Shown: positions 10,387 to 21,549 of the stretch, one piece after another | How positions within the stretch are numbered: the stretch's first letter is position 1 | Layout: every line of letters begins with the position of its first letter | Assembly (NCBI GenBank): GCA_038373885.1 | Contig: JAWZYV010000080.1 | Coordinates: forward strand, 620,001 to 684,000 | DNA: 64,000 nt | Direction of reading: 5' to 3' | Source: Cheiracanthium punctorium | Taxonomy: Eukaryota > Arthropoda > Arachnida > Araneae > Cheiracanthiidae | Translations under genes and position numbers: made by a program | The notes under the pieces: model-generated | The model's database searches: none | What the model was told of the DNA's origin: nothing | The model's input: the letters and a program-made list of their open reading frames with translations, nothing else

Positions 10387-11318
10387 AAAGTTATTGCTCC
10401 GTGGGGTTTTTCCCGATTCCTTCTGGGTGTGAAATTAAAAATGTATGAAATTCGAAATCTCTAAGTCTATAATAAAATAAATAAAAACTTTGCGTAAAAA
10501 CACACACATAAAATGATATTTATAACAAGATACGATCATTTCGCCTGAAATATTTTTCCGTCTTCATCATACATACATATTGATTGAAATTTGGATAGAT
10601 TTTATCTAAGTTTCATTATTAATTAAAGTATTTCTACTGCAACTTCAATTTATAGGAATATCATATTAAATTTGTACTTTTTAGCATTTAAAATACCAAA
10701 AAAACTCTCTAAACTAAAGTATTTCTACTGCAACTTTAATTTATAGGAATATCATATTAAATTTGTACTTTTTTAGCATTTAAAATACCAAAAAAACTCA
10801 ATTCAGACGGAAAAAATATTGGAAAGGAAAGTCCAGTAAACCCGAAAAGGACGTATTTCCAAAAAAAAAAAGTATAAAAAAGCTAAATCTTTAGGTCCAA
10901 GCTCAAACATAAACTTAGAGACTTCACATTTTATATAATGTAATTTCACACCAAAAGGAATCTGAAAGATTAAGAGGAATGAATGTTTTATGGCATTGCT
11001 GTTTCCCAGACATTCTTGCGTAGCGTACATAGATCTTCGATTCAGCATTTATAAAGCATTTCTTTCTTTGATTGCTCTTGATATGAACTATATTAGTGTA
11101 CATAGATATATACTTTTGAAAACACAAAGAATAATAAAAAATACTTTTTAAATTTTATGAAAACGTTTATGAAATATTAAAATTTTAGCTTTCTTTTGCA
11201 TTTTGTTTAAACTTAAGCCTCTAGAGGCAAACTCAAACATAGCGTTAAGGGCTTCAAACGTCATACATTTCAATTTTACATCAAAAGGAATGAGAAAACT
11301 CCAGGGAGCAATAACTTT
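10387..11318. mobile_element. TA-flanked element with long terminal inverted repeats
   Basis: The left end AAAGTTATTGCTCC and right end GGAGCAATAACTTT are exact inverted copies. Similarity continues inward for about 75 bp (for example ATTCCTTCTGGGTGTGAAATT on the left against the complement of AATTTTACATCAAAAGGAAT on the right). Both ends abut TA (10385-10386, 11319-11320), the Tc1/mariner-type target. A further diverged copy of the right-end sequence sits at 10890-10985. No transposase ORF survives. Confidence 0.7.
10625..10799 (+). repeat. 91-bp tandem duplication
   Basis: AAAGTATTTCTACTGCAACT begins at 10625 and again at 10716, and the two units are almost identical over their full length. 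The near identity suggests a recent duplication within the TA-flanked element. Confidence 0.95.
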
Positions 11319-11419
11319 TATATATTTTTATTCTATTTACATTCCAGATTATTTCATATTTATAACGCAGTCACAAAGTTAGTCTTAAAGAAAAATGGAG
11401 AATTCTTCTACAGTTTATT

Positions 11420-11841
11420 TTAACCCTTTAACGCGCTGTGTTCCCGCTTTCGGAACACCAAACTCTGACGTTTTGATTGTTGCCAGTCACGAAGAATAGA
11501 TTTGATTTCTATAAAAATAATCACGGGTGACATAGCTCCACGAGAATCCTTTACTTGTTAGCATGCCATTTCGCGTAAAAAAATTGTCACGATTATTTTT
11601 AACAGCACTGACATCTGCTGAAAAACGGAAGAATGCGAGAACACCTGGATAGATGGCCAAAGCTGGATGGATGGACAGCTGGCTGTGCGGCACAGCCAGT
11701 TGTCGTCAAAAAAGGATCTCTAGATCTGTGGCACGCGATGAATGTTTCGATCGTCCGCCATCTTGCTGGTAGTTAAGTCTAGCGATGGCAAGGGCTGCCG
11801 TTTTTTAAGCATTGGGAAAGGGTTGCGCCTCAAAGGGTTAA
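11420..11841 (+). mobile_element. piggyBac-type TTAA MITE, family A, copy 2
   Basis: TTAA at 11420-11423 and 11838-11841. Ends CCCTTTAACGCGC and CGCCTCAAAGGG are as in the other copies. The left hairpin arm is largely missing, and a short local reshuffle (GGATGGATGGACAGCTGGCTG, about 11664-11684) replaces it before the GCACAGCCAG loop. The right arm from TCAAAAAAGGATCTC to the 3' end is intact. Confidence 0.85.
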
Positions 11842-12024
11842 CCAAAAATTTCAGCTGATACTTTAGAAACTTAAAAATATGCCTTATTTCTTGCGAAGTC
11901 TGTTTTTCAATTCGAAATATGATACAGAGAATAACACTGCTATTGAATAACAGTTGATCAATGAGGGATAATGCTTAAAAAAAGCATTTTGTCCACACCT
12001 CACACTCTAGACGTGGGTGAAAAC

Positions 12025-12430
12025 ATATTACATTCTAGCTCCAGTCTCAGAGATCTTTTCTTTTCCGCAACGAACATTGTTTCCAGTCGGAACGGAAGAC
12101 GTGACTGGAAAAACTGACCCGTAATGGTTATTCTTACACTTTCTGCTTGCGACATGACTCCGTAATTGGAGTAATAGAGAAGATGGTGGAACGGAAAAAG
12201 AGATATACTTCGGGTGATAGATAACGGTGCCTTTCGTATTGGGAGGACTGTATAATTTTTTTTTTTTTTTAAGAAATGCACGCAAGCATGAAATGTCATT
12301 TAACTCATAATTACAGAGTGCAGTCACGATGTTTTCCATGAAGGAAAATTAGAGAAACTTCATTTTTCTCCTGCTTTCTTTTCATTTTTAATTGGGAAGT
12401 TTTGCCAGCATAGAATGGAATGTACTATAA
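12025..12430 (+). repeat. Repeat family R, copy C
   Basis: Closest relative of copy D. Similarity covers the core (CAACGAACATTGTTTCCAGTC ... GACATGACTCCGTAATTGG) and also a 3' extension through AAGAAATGCA, CAGTCACGATGTTTT and GGGAAGTTTTGCC. About 400 bp are shared with 15905-16330. Two overlapping minus-strand ORFs (12000-12299, 12028-12339) are the family core read in two frames, which shows indel decay. Confidence 0.85.
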
Positions 12431-13641
12431 AAATCTATATGAAGTCTCGGGGAAATCTGCGATCTTTTAGTACTTTAAATCGGAAACTTCAGCCGAATTT
12501 TAAAATGTGCATTAAGATTTGAATAGAAACACGGTTTGATCACAAAGTTTGGTTCGGAATGTAAAACTTCACTACGAAATAGCCATTAAATATAATAATG
12601 CAATTTCTGCATCATTGGATAATTCATTTTGAATTTTTTTTTTTTCAGTTGATGCCACCTGGAAGACAACTCCATGTCCTTGCTCCATCTTGATATTATT
12701 CCAGTTCATTGTTTCTTTTGGATATTATATATGAGAAACTCTTATCCGACTAGTTGCTGGCGCTGAAAATCTGAAGACTATAGTAAAAGATACTGCGTAT
12801 ACTGTTACAGAAGACATTCTAAAGAAAACATTTCGTTGAACACGAAGACCTTTTTGACATGTTTACTTTTATCGAACACGCCGTCTTACTAAAAAGTGGT
12901 TATCACACTATAAATTCTTATAACCAGGAAGTGTATTCTCTCTTACTCTATTTTTTATATCTTCTATGCATTTGAAAATTTAAATTAAGAAAGCAAATAT
13001 TTACGTATAACTATCGAAAATCATTAGACGAAACCTTATGGAATGCTTATCTCAGTTACCATTAAACTTAATTGTAAGTGAAATTAATCACTTATAGTAA
13101 CGTTCAAGTAATCACTATAATTAAATAATTATAGTGATAACTTTTATTAAATTGAAAGCCCAGTTGACCTACGGCCAAGTGGATAAGTCACCAAATATTG
13201 GTAAATGGTTGAAGCGTGAATGTTCAGGCTTATGTCCTATCGTGCGTGTCCTATCGTGTGTAAATCTAATGTTCCGGAGTTTTCGGCGGATTTCTCCACA
13301 TGCAATTAGTGTGATGATGTGAATACACTTTAAAACCCTTTAAAAGTCCTCCGCCCAGGCATCCCTCCCTTATGCAGATAGTCCTCGTGTAGCTTCGCTT
13401 TGACGATAAACTTAAAAGTCCATAATAAATAAAAGATATATTAGATTTTACTAAATTAATCTTTAAAAAGGTATGAAGTATTTTAAGTAAGTTAAGAAAA
13501 AAATAAGAAGACCGGTGTCTGGGAGTCCTTGATCTTGCCATTGCAAATGTTACTACTAAATACCCGCAAAAAAAAAAAAATCAAAGTTTTTTCCGGGCTT
13601 GAAGGTTCTTCGCCGTATGCAATATCCCATTCCTTTCATGC
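12431..13641. other. AT-rich stretch, nothing recognised
   Basis: Holds a 13-bp inverted repeat (13111-13123 and 13126-13138, arm ATCACTATAATTA, 2-nt loop) and a doubled GTGTCCTATCGTG word near 13240-13260. No gene is supported. Confidence 0.5.
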
Positions 13642-13649
13642 GCACTTGC

Positions 13650-13852
13650 CAGTGTGACCAGATTGAGTAGATTTCTGCTTTTTGAGTATATTGTAAGTCA
13701 AATTTTGAGGTCCAGTAGAAAATGTAGTAGATTGCATTTTTGAGTAGATTTAACGTTCTCAAAAATGGAATCTACTACAATTTCTACTGGACCTTAAATT
13801 TTCACTTAAAATCGCCTCAAAAAATAGAAATCTACTCGATCTGGTCACACTG
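13650..13852. mobile_element. hAT MITE, CAGTGTGACCAGA ends, perfect 8-bp target duplication
   Basis: The 203-bp element starts CAGTGTGACCAGAT and ends ATCTGGTCACACTG, with GCACTTGC duplicated exactly at 13642-13649 and 13853-13860. Almost the whole element folds on itself (GAGTAGATTTCT..., GGTCCAGTAGAAA... against their complements). It is a textbook short non-autonomous hAT element with no coding capacity; the ORF overlapping it is chance. Confidence 0.95.
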
Positions 13853-13860
13853 GCACTTGC

Positions 13861-14235
13861 AGCAGTTATCACTATAAGAAACCTGCTAACAGTTCAGTTT
13901 GCCAGTTCAGCATCCAGCAGTCGAGACTAGTGGTGTGTGCTTCTTCAGCCAGCCATCCAGCTCTGCTCGGATCTTTGCTATGGTCCGGATGACGTGTCCG
14001 TGCCTCTTCTTGTCGCCATCTTCCAGATAGTTGCTTCAGTGGAGTTTCTCAGACCAAGGAGAAAGGAAGTCTGCGTCGCTGTCCAGCATCAAAAGAAATA
14101 CATCCGGCTACATAAGTATCTTATGAAATCTAAAGTTCTTCATGTTCAAATTTTGTGTTCAGTTTTTGTTAAGTGTGCCATGTTAAAATGTTAACAATAA
14201 AAATTTCGTTGTATTTGCAAAAACTTGTTATCCTT
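13861..14235 (+). other. GC-richer transcript-like block, possible LTR remnant
   Basis: About 330 bp are markedly GC-richer than the surroundings: CTATAAGAAACC near 13872 (TATA-like), then CAGTTCAGTTTGCCAGTTCAG, and 300 bp downstream AACAATAAAAATTTCG (polyadenylation signal), followed by a T/G-rich stretch. A promoter-like start and poly(A) signal this close together resemble an LTR or a short retrotransposon. An 85-codon ORF (13937-14194) is not recognised. No partner LTR, primer-binding site or gag/pol was seen. It could also be a terminal exon of an unknown transcript. Confidence 0.3.
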
Positions 14236-14364
14236 TTGTGGAGTCGCTAAGAGATCAAAAGACAGTAATTCTTTTGTACCCATAGTTCGTACTCCCACTT
14301 CACTGATGTGTCTAAGAGATTCGGTGAATAGAATCGTAAAACAAAATATGGACACAAAAGACAT

Positions 14365-14680
14365 TTATTCACCTTCAAAATAGCATTTGTTTGTTCCAAT
14401 ACATTTATCTCATCATTGACAAAATCTTCGAATGAGTGAGCAAATGCCTGTTTTTGGATAGATAGAACCGCAGATGTCATACTTTTTCGGATGTCTGCAA
14501 AACGGTAAACCTTCAGCAACCCCATAAGATGAAGAAACAAGAACAAAATTGCAGTCGGCTGATCAGGCGAATACAATGAATTTTTTATAAACAGTCAAGC
14601 GGCTATGAACCAAGAACTTACACATAAGGATCACAATATGTGGGAAGGCGTTGTCAGGCAACATACTCTACATTTCCATT
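14365..14680 (-). pseudogene. Mariner-like transposase, C-terminal fragment with frameshifts
   Basis: Remnant of a mariner-family transposase (the enzyme that cuts and pastes mariner elements at TA). On the minus strand three blocks in different frames appear in the family order. First is PDNAFPHIVILMCKFL, matching the DNA-x-x-H catalytic block and VxEFL helix. Next is YSPD...LFLHLMGLLKVYRFADI, matching the YSPDLAPxDFxLFPxLKxxLKGxRF stretch that carries the third catalytic Asp. Last is DKCIGTNKCYFEGE plus stop, matching the conserved YFEGD terminus; the stop codon is at 14365-14367. At least two frameshifts separate the blocks, and the expected Asp after SPD-L-A-P is lost. The N-terminal half was not found, and no TIRs could be assigned. 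Confidence 0.7.
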
Positions 14681-15107
14681 TCTACAGGACTGTAGGCGAA
14701 TACAGTGGTTTTAAAGCAGGTCGTTTTTCCCAATTTGTAAACAAAAATCGTTTGTTTGCTGTTTCGCTTCAATTTTGAGCGAATTTTTGCACACATTTAT
14801 CCCTCCAGATACAAAATACTCATCTGCGTCAGCTTCTTGCACTCCTTGCAACATAGTCTCTTCATGAGCATGTACGTGGCCACATTTTGACTCTCCTTGC
14901 TTTTGAAATATCTGTCCATTCACTGAACTTTTCAGATGCACCTTGTATATGCGTAACTGAACAACTGTATAACCACGTGACTGTGACCCTATGCATGACC
15001 AACTGAGCATGTGTGTATGACCAACTGACAAAACTTGAGCTCTGATACACCTTTTATAAAACATTTTCACTGCTAGTCGCACAAAAATATGGTTAAATGT
15101 TCGCACC
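14681..15107 (-). other. Unidentified block with a 148-codon minus-strand ORF
   Basis: An ORF at 14711-15157 on the minus strand is open through a GC-richer block between the mariner remnant and the old hairpin. Its translation (starting MLLVAKWIDGNDCTF) has no family that I recognise, and its first codons are read out of the hairpin repeat. It may be interior sequence of a larger dead transposon. A functional protein is unlikely. Confidence 0.2.
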
Positions 15108-15317
15108 ACTGAAAAAGTACAGTCGTTGCCATCGATCCATTTAGCTACCAACAACATGACGATCTAGCGAATAGTCAGCTGAATAGATCGCTGTAGCGAG
15201 CTACTCTGTCAGAAAATGTCTTTAGCTCTGCGGCGCCAGATAGGCCATTCGATCAATCGCCATGTTCTTGGTAGTTAAATGGATCAATGGCAAAGCCTAC
15301 ACGTTTTCAGCATTGGG
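15108..15317. mobile_element. Ancient relative of the family-A hairpin, ends missing
   Basis: The left arm (GTTGCCATCGATCCATTTAG...) and right arm (...TAAATGGATCAATGGC) are inverted copies. The right arm aligns along its length with the family-A right arm through TCTTTAGCTCTG, CGCCATGTTCTTGGTAGTTAA and TTTTCAGCATTGGG, but with many substitutions. No TTAA-CCCTTT end was found, so this is an eroded or distinct subfamily copy. It lies 22 bp from the start of the intact inverted copy at 15340. Confidence 0.7.
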
Positions 15318-15339
15318 CAGTGTATGCAGTTGGTCCATA

Positions 15340-15726
15340 TTAACCCTTTGAGCCGCAACCCTTTCCCAATGCTGAAAAAAGGGCAGTCGTTGCCATCGCT
15401 CGACTGAACTACCAGCAAGATGGCGGACGATCGAAACGTTCATCGAGTCGAGCGATGGCAACGGCTGCCCTTTTTTCAGCATTGGGTATTCTATCCAGCT
15501 GTTCTCGCATTCTTCCATTTCTCAGCAGATGTCAGTGCTGTTAAAAATAATGGTGACAATTGTTTTTACGGAAAATGCCGTGCTAAAAAGTAAAGGATTC
15601 TCGTGGTGCTATGTCACTCGTAACTATTTTTATAGAAATCAAATCTATTTTTCGTGACTGGCAACAGTCAAAACGTCAGAGTTTGGTGTTCCCAGAGCGG
15701 GAACACATTGCGCGTTAAAGGGTTAA
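15340..15726 (-). mobile_element. piggyBac-type TTAA MITE, family A, copy 3 (inverted)
   Basis: TTAA at 15340-15343 and 15723-15726, in opposite orientation to the other copies: the CCCTTTGAGCCGC end comes first and GTGTTCCCAGAGCGGGAACAC lies near the right. The hairpin is shortened so that the outer arm parts (CGTTGCCATCGCTCGACT and AGTCGAGCGATGGCAACG) lie close together, with the inner stem and loop deleted. Immediately outside is another CTTCAAAGGGTTAA (15742-15755), as if a stray end had been left there. Confidence 0.85.
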
Positions 15727-15904
15727 CGCGAAAATTCTTGCCCTTCAAAGGGTTAAAGAAATACGATTATCTGCGAAAAAAATATAATCATATTCGATTA
15801 TCGTTACAGAAAAGATCTCACAATTATGGAATAAAAATTTATCCGAGAACGATGATGATCAAAAATAACGTATTCCGTCAGCAACTCACACTCTCTCAAG
15901 TAAA

Positions 15905-16330
15905 AAAAGAATAATTCTATCCATCTCCTCTTCACCATCGCAGGGATATTTTTTCCCGCAGCAAACATTGTTTCCAGTCGGGACGGAGACGTGACTCGGG
16001 AAAATTTTGACCCGTAATGGTTATTCTTACACTTCTGCCTGCGACACGACTCCATAATTAGAGTAATACGAAAGATAGTCGATGAAAAAGAAGAATACCC
16101 AGGGCGATAGATAAAAGAGGCAGAACCTATGGGTAGACTGTAAAATTTATTTACTACTCTCATTCAAAGAAATGCATGCAGAGTGAAATATTATTTAATT
16201 CCTTATTCCTAAACTCAGTCACGATGTTTTTTCTTGAAAGGAAATTGGAGAAATTTTATTTTTCTCATTCTATCTTTTCCCTTTTAATCGGGAAGTTTTG
16301 CCTGTACAGCGTACAATGTATTGTAAATAT
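15905..16330 (+). repeat. Repeat family R, copy D
   Basis: Shares about 400 bp with copy C, including CAAACATTGTTTCCAGTCGG, GACCCGTAATGGTTATTCTT, GACTCCATAATTAGAGTAAT and the 3' CAGTCACGATGTTTT...GGGAAGTTTTGCC. It follows the inverted MITE by less than 200 bp. The 119-codon minus-strand ORF here (15804-16163) reads a different frame of the core from copy B. Confidence 0.85.
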
Positions 16331-17895
16331 GCATGAAAAATGTGGTATTATGAATGACTTTATAGTTCATAAATTACCATTCAAGTTCAGAATTTTTATG
16401 TTTTGCAAATGGAGATACCTATTGTTAGAACTAAATACGTATAATTCTGTGCCAAAAGCTTTACAATGAAAGAAACATTTCTTCAATTATTACAGATTTC
16501 GTATTTGTAACCTTAATTTCTGATATCAATGAATTTATTGCTATGACGCAGACTGAGATCACATAGTGAAGTGTCAATCTATATCCGTTAGCCACATTTT
16601 ATTTTAAATGATTTATTTTTTCGAAGCCTTACTTTTTTTTTTAAAGAGTTATTTAAAACACTGAGCTTAACAGTTTTCGTGCCTTTTTTCTTCATTTGCT
16701 CAGTGAAGTACTATTGCTCTGTGTTTTCAAATTTTATTTATTCAAACTATCTCTCCTACAGTTTTTAAATAGCTCTTTCGAAATGTTCTGTGCATCTTTT
16801 TTAAATATACATTATGCAGGAAAAATGTTATCGGGCATGCGATTTCTGAAATTTTTTGTTTAAATATGTGGGAAAGTGCATCATAATTTCATTCTGAATG
16901 TTACTCTTTGTATTGCTGCAACAATTTACGCATATTAAGTGACGCTTTCATTTTTATCTACAGCTGCAATTGATATTCAATTAATAAATTTATGGATAAT
17001 TTACAGTAACATTTATAGGACAATAACAGCAAAGTAGATTTCAAGTATAAATACATAAATGGACTGAAGCATAAAATATCATTGAATTTATTTCGCAAAT
17101 AATACCGAAGAAATGTAATTCTTTAGGGAATTTTTTCATAAAATAAGCAAATTCAGGTGTCACCTTTGACAACAACTTTTGCTTAGATTTCAAATTTTTC
17201 AAGAAACCGCAGCGTGAGCATTTTATCACATGAAAAATGATTTGTTCTTAGATGAAGCCAATAAAATGTATATTTATACACATGCACGTTTGAATAATTT
17301 TAATTTTTAGAGATTTCTTATTTTGTGTAAAAATAAAAAATCAAAAGGTACTTTTCGATTGAAACATTTATCAAATCTTAAGAAAAAAAAAATGCATTAC
17401 TCTCTTTTTAAAGAGAATGCGACAAAATATTTTCCTACAACTAATTTTTAAATTAATTTTAATTCATTTTTAAAAAATTTAAAATACACAAGTTGCTCAT
17501 TCGAATCCTTGCACTTGTTTCTGCAGCATAAAATCTCATTGATTTAAAAATTCTCTCCCACTTAACCTTTTTCCAATTACATTTCAGCTTTGTTTTAGGA
17601 CAATTTTTGATGCAACTAGCGAATAAAATAATAGAAATTTAAAATGGATTTTTTTTTCTTCTTTAATAAGTTAAAATTGGTAGAACTGATATTATTAATG
17701 AGCTGTTCGTTGATTAATGAATTTATATAAGTAACATTTAAAAATTAAGATGATTCCTATTATATATTTTACTCTTGCACATTAATAATTCATTTCATTG
17801 GGTTTTTCTAATTATTTAAATTCAGACTCATTTCATTTTTATCTCGAGAATGAGGATTGCGAGGTTACAATATAATTAAGTAATTTCGTGAAATT
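16331..17895. other. AT-rich stretch, nothing recognised
   Basis: No supported ORF, repeat end or RNA gene. Several poly-T and poly-A runs are present. Confidence 0.55.
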
Positions 17896-18200
17896 ACTGG
17901 CAAAGACACCGCCCTTCACCACACATTCTCTGTCCCGCAGTGGTCTTCGTTCCCGTAAGAACATGGAAAGTGAAGCAGCACGGGGTTGGCAGTGTTTGGA
18001 AGTATGAAAACCTCTCTAGGCTGGGCTGCTGTGGAGTACGCTAATGGGAGCTGTCGCACATAAAATCTGTTCATGGCACCAATGCCTTCCATGCTCAAAT
18101 GATACTTCTGGGAGTGCTGAATCTCTCATCCAGAATTTGCACAAAATAAGGAGACTGAACAGTCGGACTTCCTCACAATGGGGCTCATACTACACACGTT
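17896..18200. repeat. GC-rich SINE-like fragment
   Basis: A GC-rich island in very AT-rich DNA. CACCAATGCCTTCCATGCTC...GATACTTCTGGGAG weakly parallels TTCCAATATCCTCCATTTTG...GATATCTCTGAGG at 21750-21780, suggesting a diverged copy of the same SINE body. No A or B box remains. The 60-codon minus ORF is chance. Confidence 0.3.
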
Positions 18201-19877
18201 CACTTTTCATATATACTTAAAACACTTAACTGGAGCGAGATACTGGAGGTAGCCACTGATTTATATGTATTCTTTTTCAAGCATAATTTAATAATTCATG
18301 CATAAATAATCTCAGTAAAACTTTAATCGTTAATTTCGGCAATTTTACATACTTTTTGGAGAGACATATAAGAAAAAAAAATCATTGTTTTAAACTTACG
18401 ACTGAAAATTTAAAATTATTAATTATGTTATGTATTTTCAAGTATTTTGCAATAAATTGACTACTGGTTCAAAAATAATGAAAACTTGCATTTTTATTTT
18501 ATCATTTTTAATGCTAATAATAAATAAACGAAATAAAATTTAATCGTTAATGTTCGGATTTTACATGTTATTTTTTGAAATGACGTGCAAGGAAAAATAC
18601 CCATTATTTTAGATGATACGGCTTAGAAATTCGTTCATGTTACAGTCGAAAAGTTGGGGTGACCACTAAGTAATGCACAAGTACAAATATAATTTACAAT
18701 TAGTGAGAAATCATCATTAAAATTACAATACAAACACATACTTGGATCATTAAGAAAAATTAGACCACAATAACAAACCACTTTTCCACATAATGACAGC
18801 CGTACAGTTTTTGAGAAAAATGGTAGACATATATTTTTTCAATTGGCCTTTGATACTATCAATACTTATCTCACGCAAAATTATATCAATATTCCTTCTA
18901 TATTTCTGATTATATTTCCGATGGAAACGACATTAAGAACTCGAATACGTTACTTTAACATCGGAGGGAATACAAATATCGAATATTTGTTTCTATGTTC
19001 CTGCATTACGATGGCTGAATTTTTTATGGATCTGCCCTGTTGCTCTGGGAATTGGAGGTGGGATGTGAATGAATCAGCAGAAGTATATAGATCAGCTGAC
19101 GATGTGTTGCTAACGACACACAAAATAAATTATCAGAGAAAGCAAATAAATGTGTACTTAACACCAAAAAATATAAGTTAAGGCTTGTACCTACATTTTT
19201 TTTTTTTTTGTTTGCGAGAAACACAAACTATGTTTTCAATATTTAATGACTATTTTCTTTGGGATTTATATAATATACTTGAACAGTGTTTGTTTGATTC
19301 TAATGGCATTTTAGAATGATGTGTTAGCACCTGATTATTAAAAAAAGTTACAATATTATTTTCGAGAATTTGAATTATTAAAAATGAAAAATATGCAGTT
19401 TTTAAAACCTGGATTTGTAGACTAGATTAAAAGTAGATTTTGTGTTCTTAACTTAAGGCTGAATGAAAGTGCTGAAACATAATTTTTATTCTTAGAAGAT
19501 GTATCTATCGTAATTGAAGAAAAAGAAAGAAAGAAAAAACTCTTTGAAGAATCATCCATGGTATGTCTATTATGTGTCAGCATTGTGCTATCCTTAAAAA
19601 TCGTTGTATGTGAGAGTTTGTCATATTAAAAAATAATTTTAATACTAAAATATAAAAATAAATGTCAAAAAAGTATAGTTAAGCCTCAGTGTACCGCATA
19701 TAGAACTGAAATGAAAAAGTGATTTAAGTAAAACATTTGGTTATTATTTTTCTATTTTTTTTTTTTTTTTTTGCCAATTACTAATCACTCATATCATTAG
19801 ATACGTTTATTTTAGACACAGAAAAAAAATTGAGCCTTGCAGGGTATATCCTGTTAATTTTTATTTGTTTGTAATTC
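18201..19877. other. AT-rich stretch, nothing recognised
   Basis: A 112-codon forward ORF (18843-19181) has no recognisable family or domain and ordinary AT-rich composition. It is treated as chance. Poly-T tracts lie at about 19197 and 19756. Confidence 0.5.
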
Positions 19878-20342
19878 TTAACCCTTTAACGTGCAGTTTT
19901 CCCGCTCTGGGAACACCAAAGGCGTTTTGACTGTTGCCAGTCACGAAGAATAGATTTGATTTCTATAAAAATAGTTGCGGGTGACATAGCTCCGCGAGAA
20001 TCCTTTACTTATTAGCACGTCTTTTCCCGTAAAAAAATTGTCACGATTACTTTTAACAGCACTGAGATCTGCTGAAAAATGGAAGAATGTGAGAATAGCT
20101 GGATAGATTGCCCAGTGCTGAAAAGACGATCGAAACGTTCACCGCGTGCCACAGATCTAGAGACCCTTTTTTCACGACAGATGGCCGTGCGGCACAGCCA
20201 GCTCCGTCAAAAAAGGGTCTCTAGATCTGTGGAACGCGATGAACGTTTCTATCGTCCGCCATCTTGCTGGTAGTTTAGTCGAGCGATGGCAACGGCTGCC
20301 CTTTTTTCAGCGTTGGGAAAGGGTTGCGCCTCAAAGGGTTAA
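19878..20342 (+). mobile_element. piggyBac-type TTAA MITE, family A, copy 4
   Basis: TTAA at 19878-19881 and 20339-20342, with ends CCCTTTAACGTGC and CGCCTCAAAGGG. The left hairpin arm is partly retained: after GTGCTGAAAAGACGATCG it resumes the inner arm to AGACCCTTTTTT, the GCACAGCCAG loop and the full right arm. This makes it an intermediate in the arm-loss series. The small ORF 20079-20273 arises from the hairpin. Confidence 0.88.
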
Positions 20343-21545
20343 ATTACAGATAAACGATAATTTAAGATTTATTATTTCAGCAGAAAGAAAGCAGACCTAA
20401 TTCAAGGTAGAAAAAAATATTACTTAGACCATGTGGTACTTAAAATTTCAAAAACACGGATGCGATGCTTCACAGATTTGATTTTTTTTCTTATTATTTC
20501 GCTAAATATGACCAATTTTAATAATCATGCACTGCAAAATCGTTTGGTTTAAAAAGCATAGCAGTAAAATTAGTTTTCTAATTAGATCTTGAGTGAAAAG
20601 TTTTGAATGAAAAAATGCACAAATGCTCATTTAAGTACTTTTTGCAAAGTTAGTTACGCACAGCTGTTCAGTCTTCTTGGCGGTATCGTATATCCTTCAA
20701 CTGCCGGCATTTGGGTGATCGTCTTAAGTAGGAATTTACACTTACAAAATTTTTTTCTCTTGATAGTCATTATTAATTTAGAAATATAAAGTTTCACAAA
20801 GGTCCCGCAAGCAAAAATAAGAAGTTTCTTAAACTCGTGTTTTCTGTATGAATTGCAATGCAGATGGCTATCATACTCTTGTATACTGAGATTGAGCGGT
20901 TAGTTTAATTTTTTTTAAGCGATTGACTTCAATGTTGATGTTTTGTAACATAAAATAATTCCTTTTCAAAGTGCTGCCACTTCGATAACGAAATTCCGCA
21001 TTCCTTAGTTTGTTTTTAAAAATAGTAATTTCATGTCTTTTATGTTGCAGAATTATAAACTACTTCGAGCTTGATTACATTTGCAAGCTTTATGAACCTC
21101 TTAGATATTTTTGCAATACCTGTGAAAATACGGAATTTCCCATTATGTACAATGTTTCGCATAATCAACAATTTTATCATATATAACACCGCATTTTCGG
21201 CAAACACTTTTATTCACTTTTTTCTCAGCATGTTTGTTTATAAAAAAAAGTCCTAGAATCCTGCATTGCGATTATACTGAAGCTGTCCAAAAAGTTCGCT
21301 TAAAATTCCGGAAAATGAGTCAGCAAAATATGCTATCCTCAGTATTGTGGAATCTACCGTGTGTTTCCCGCGCATTTTCTTATCTCAGCTTTTTGCCGAA
21401 AATGAACATAAAATTTTACCAGTACTATTTATGTAATTGGAAGTAAATTTCAGTTTCTCCCGCATTTTTTGGCTAACCCAGTGCTGAACTGTTACTGTTC
21501 GAAAATACTTTAAATAAACCTTTTCTTTTTTTAATTTGCCCATAC
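20343..21545. other. AT-rich stretch, nothing recognised
   Basis: Only short ORFs of ordinary composition; no repeat boundary was seen. Confidence 0.5.
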
Positions 21546-21549
21546 TCAA

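Noticed and set aside
10625..10799. Possible LTR pair
   Set aside because: The 91-bp units are directly adjacent with no internal retroelement sequence; a simple tandem duplication explains them.
20079..20273. ORF starting MEECENSWIDCP, repeated at 15297-15518, possibly a transposase start
   Set aside because: It is short, interrupted and encoded by the MITE hairpin; it does not resemble a piggyBac transposase N-terminus.
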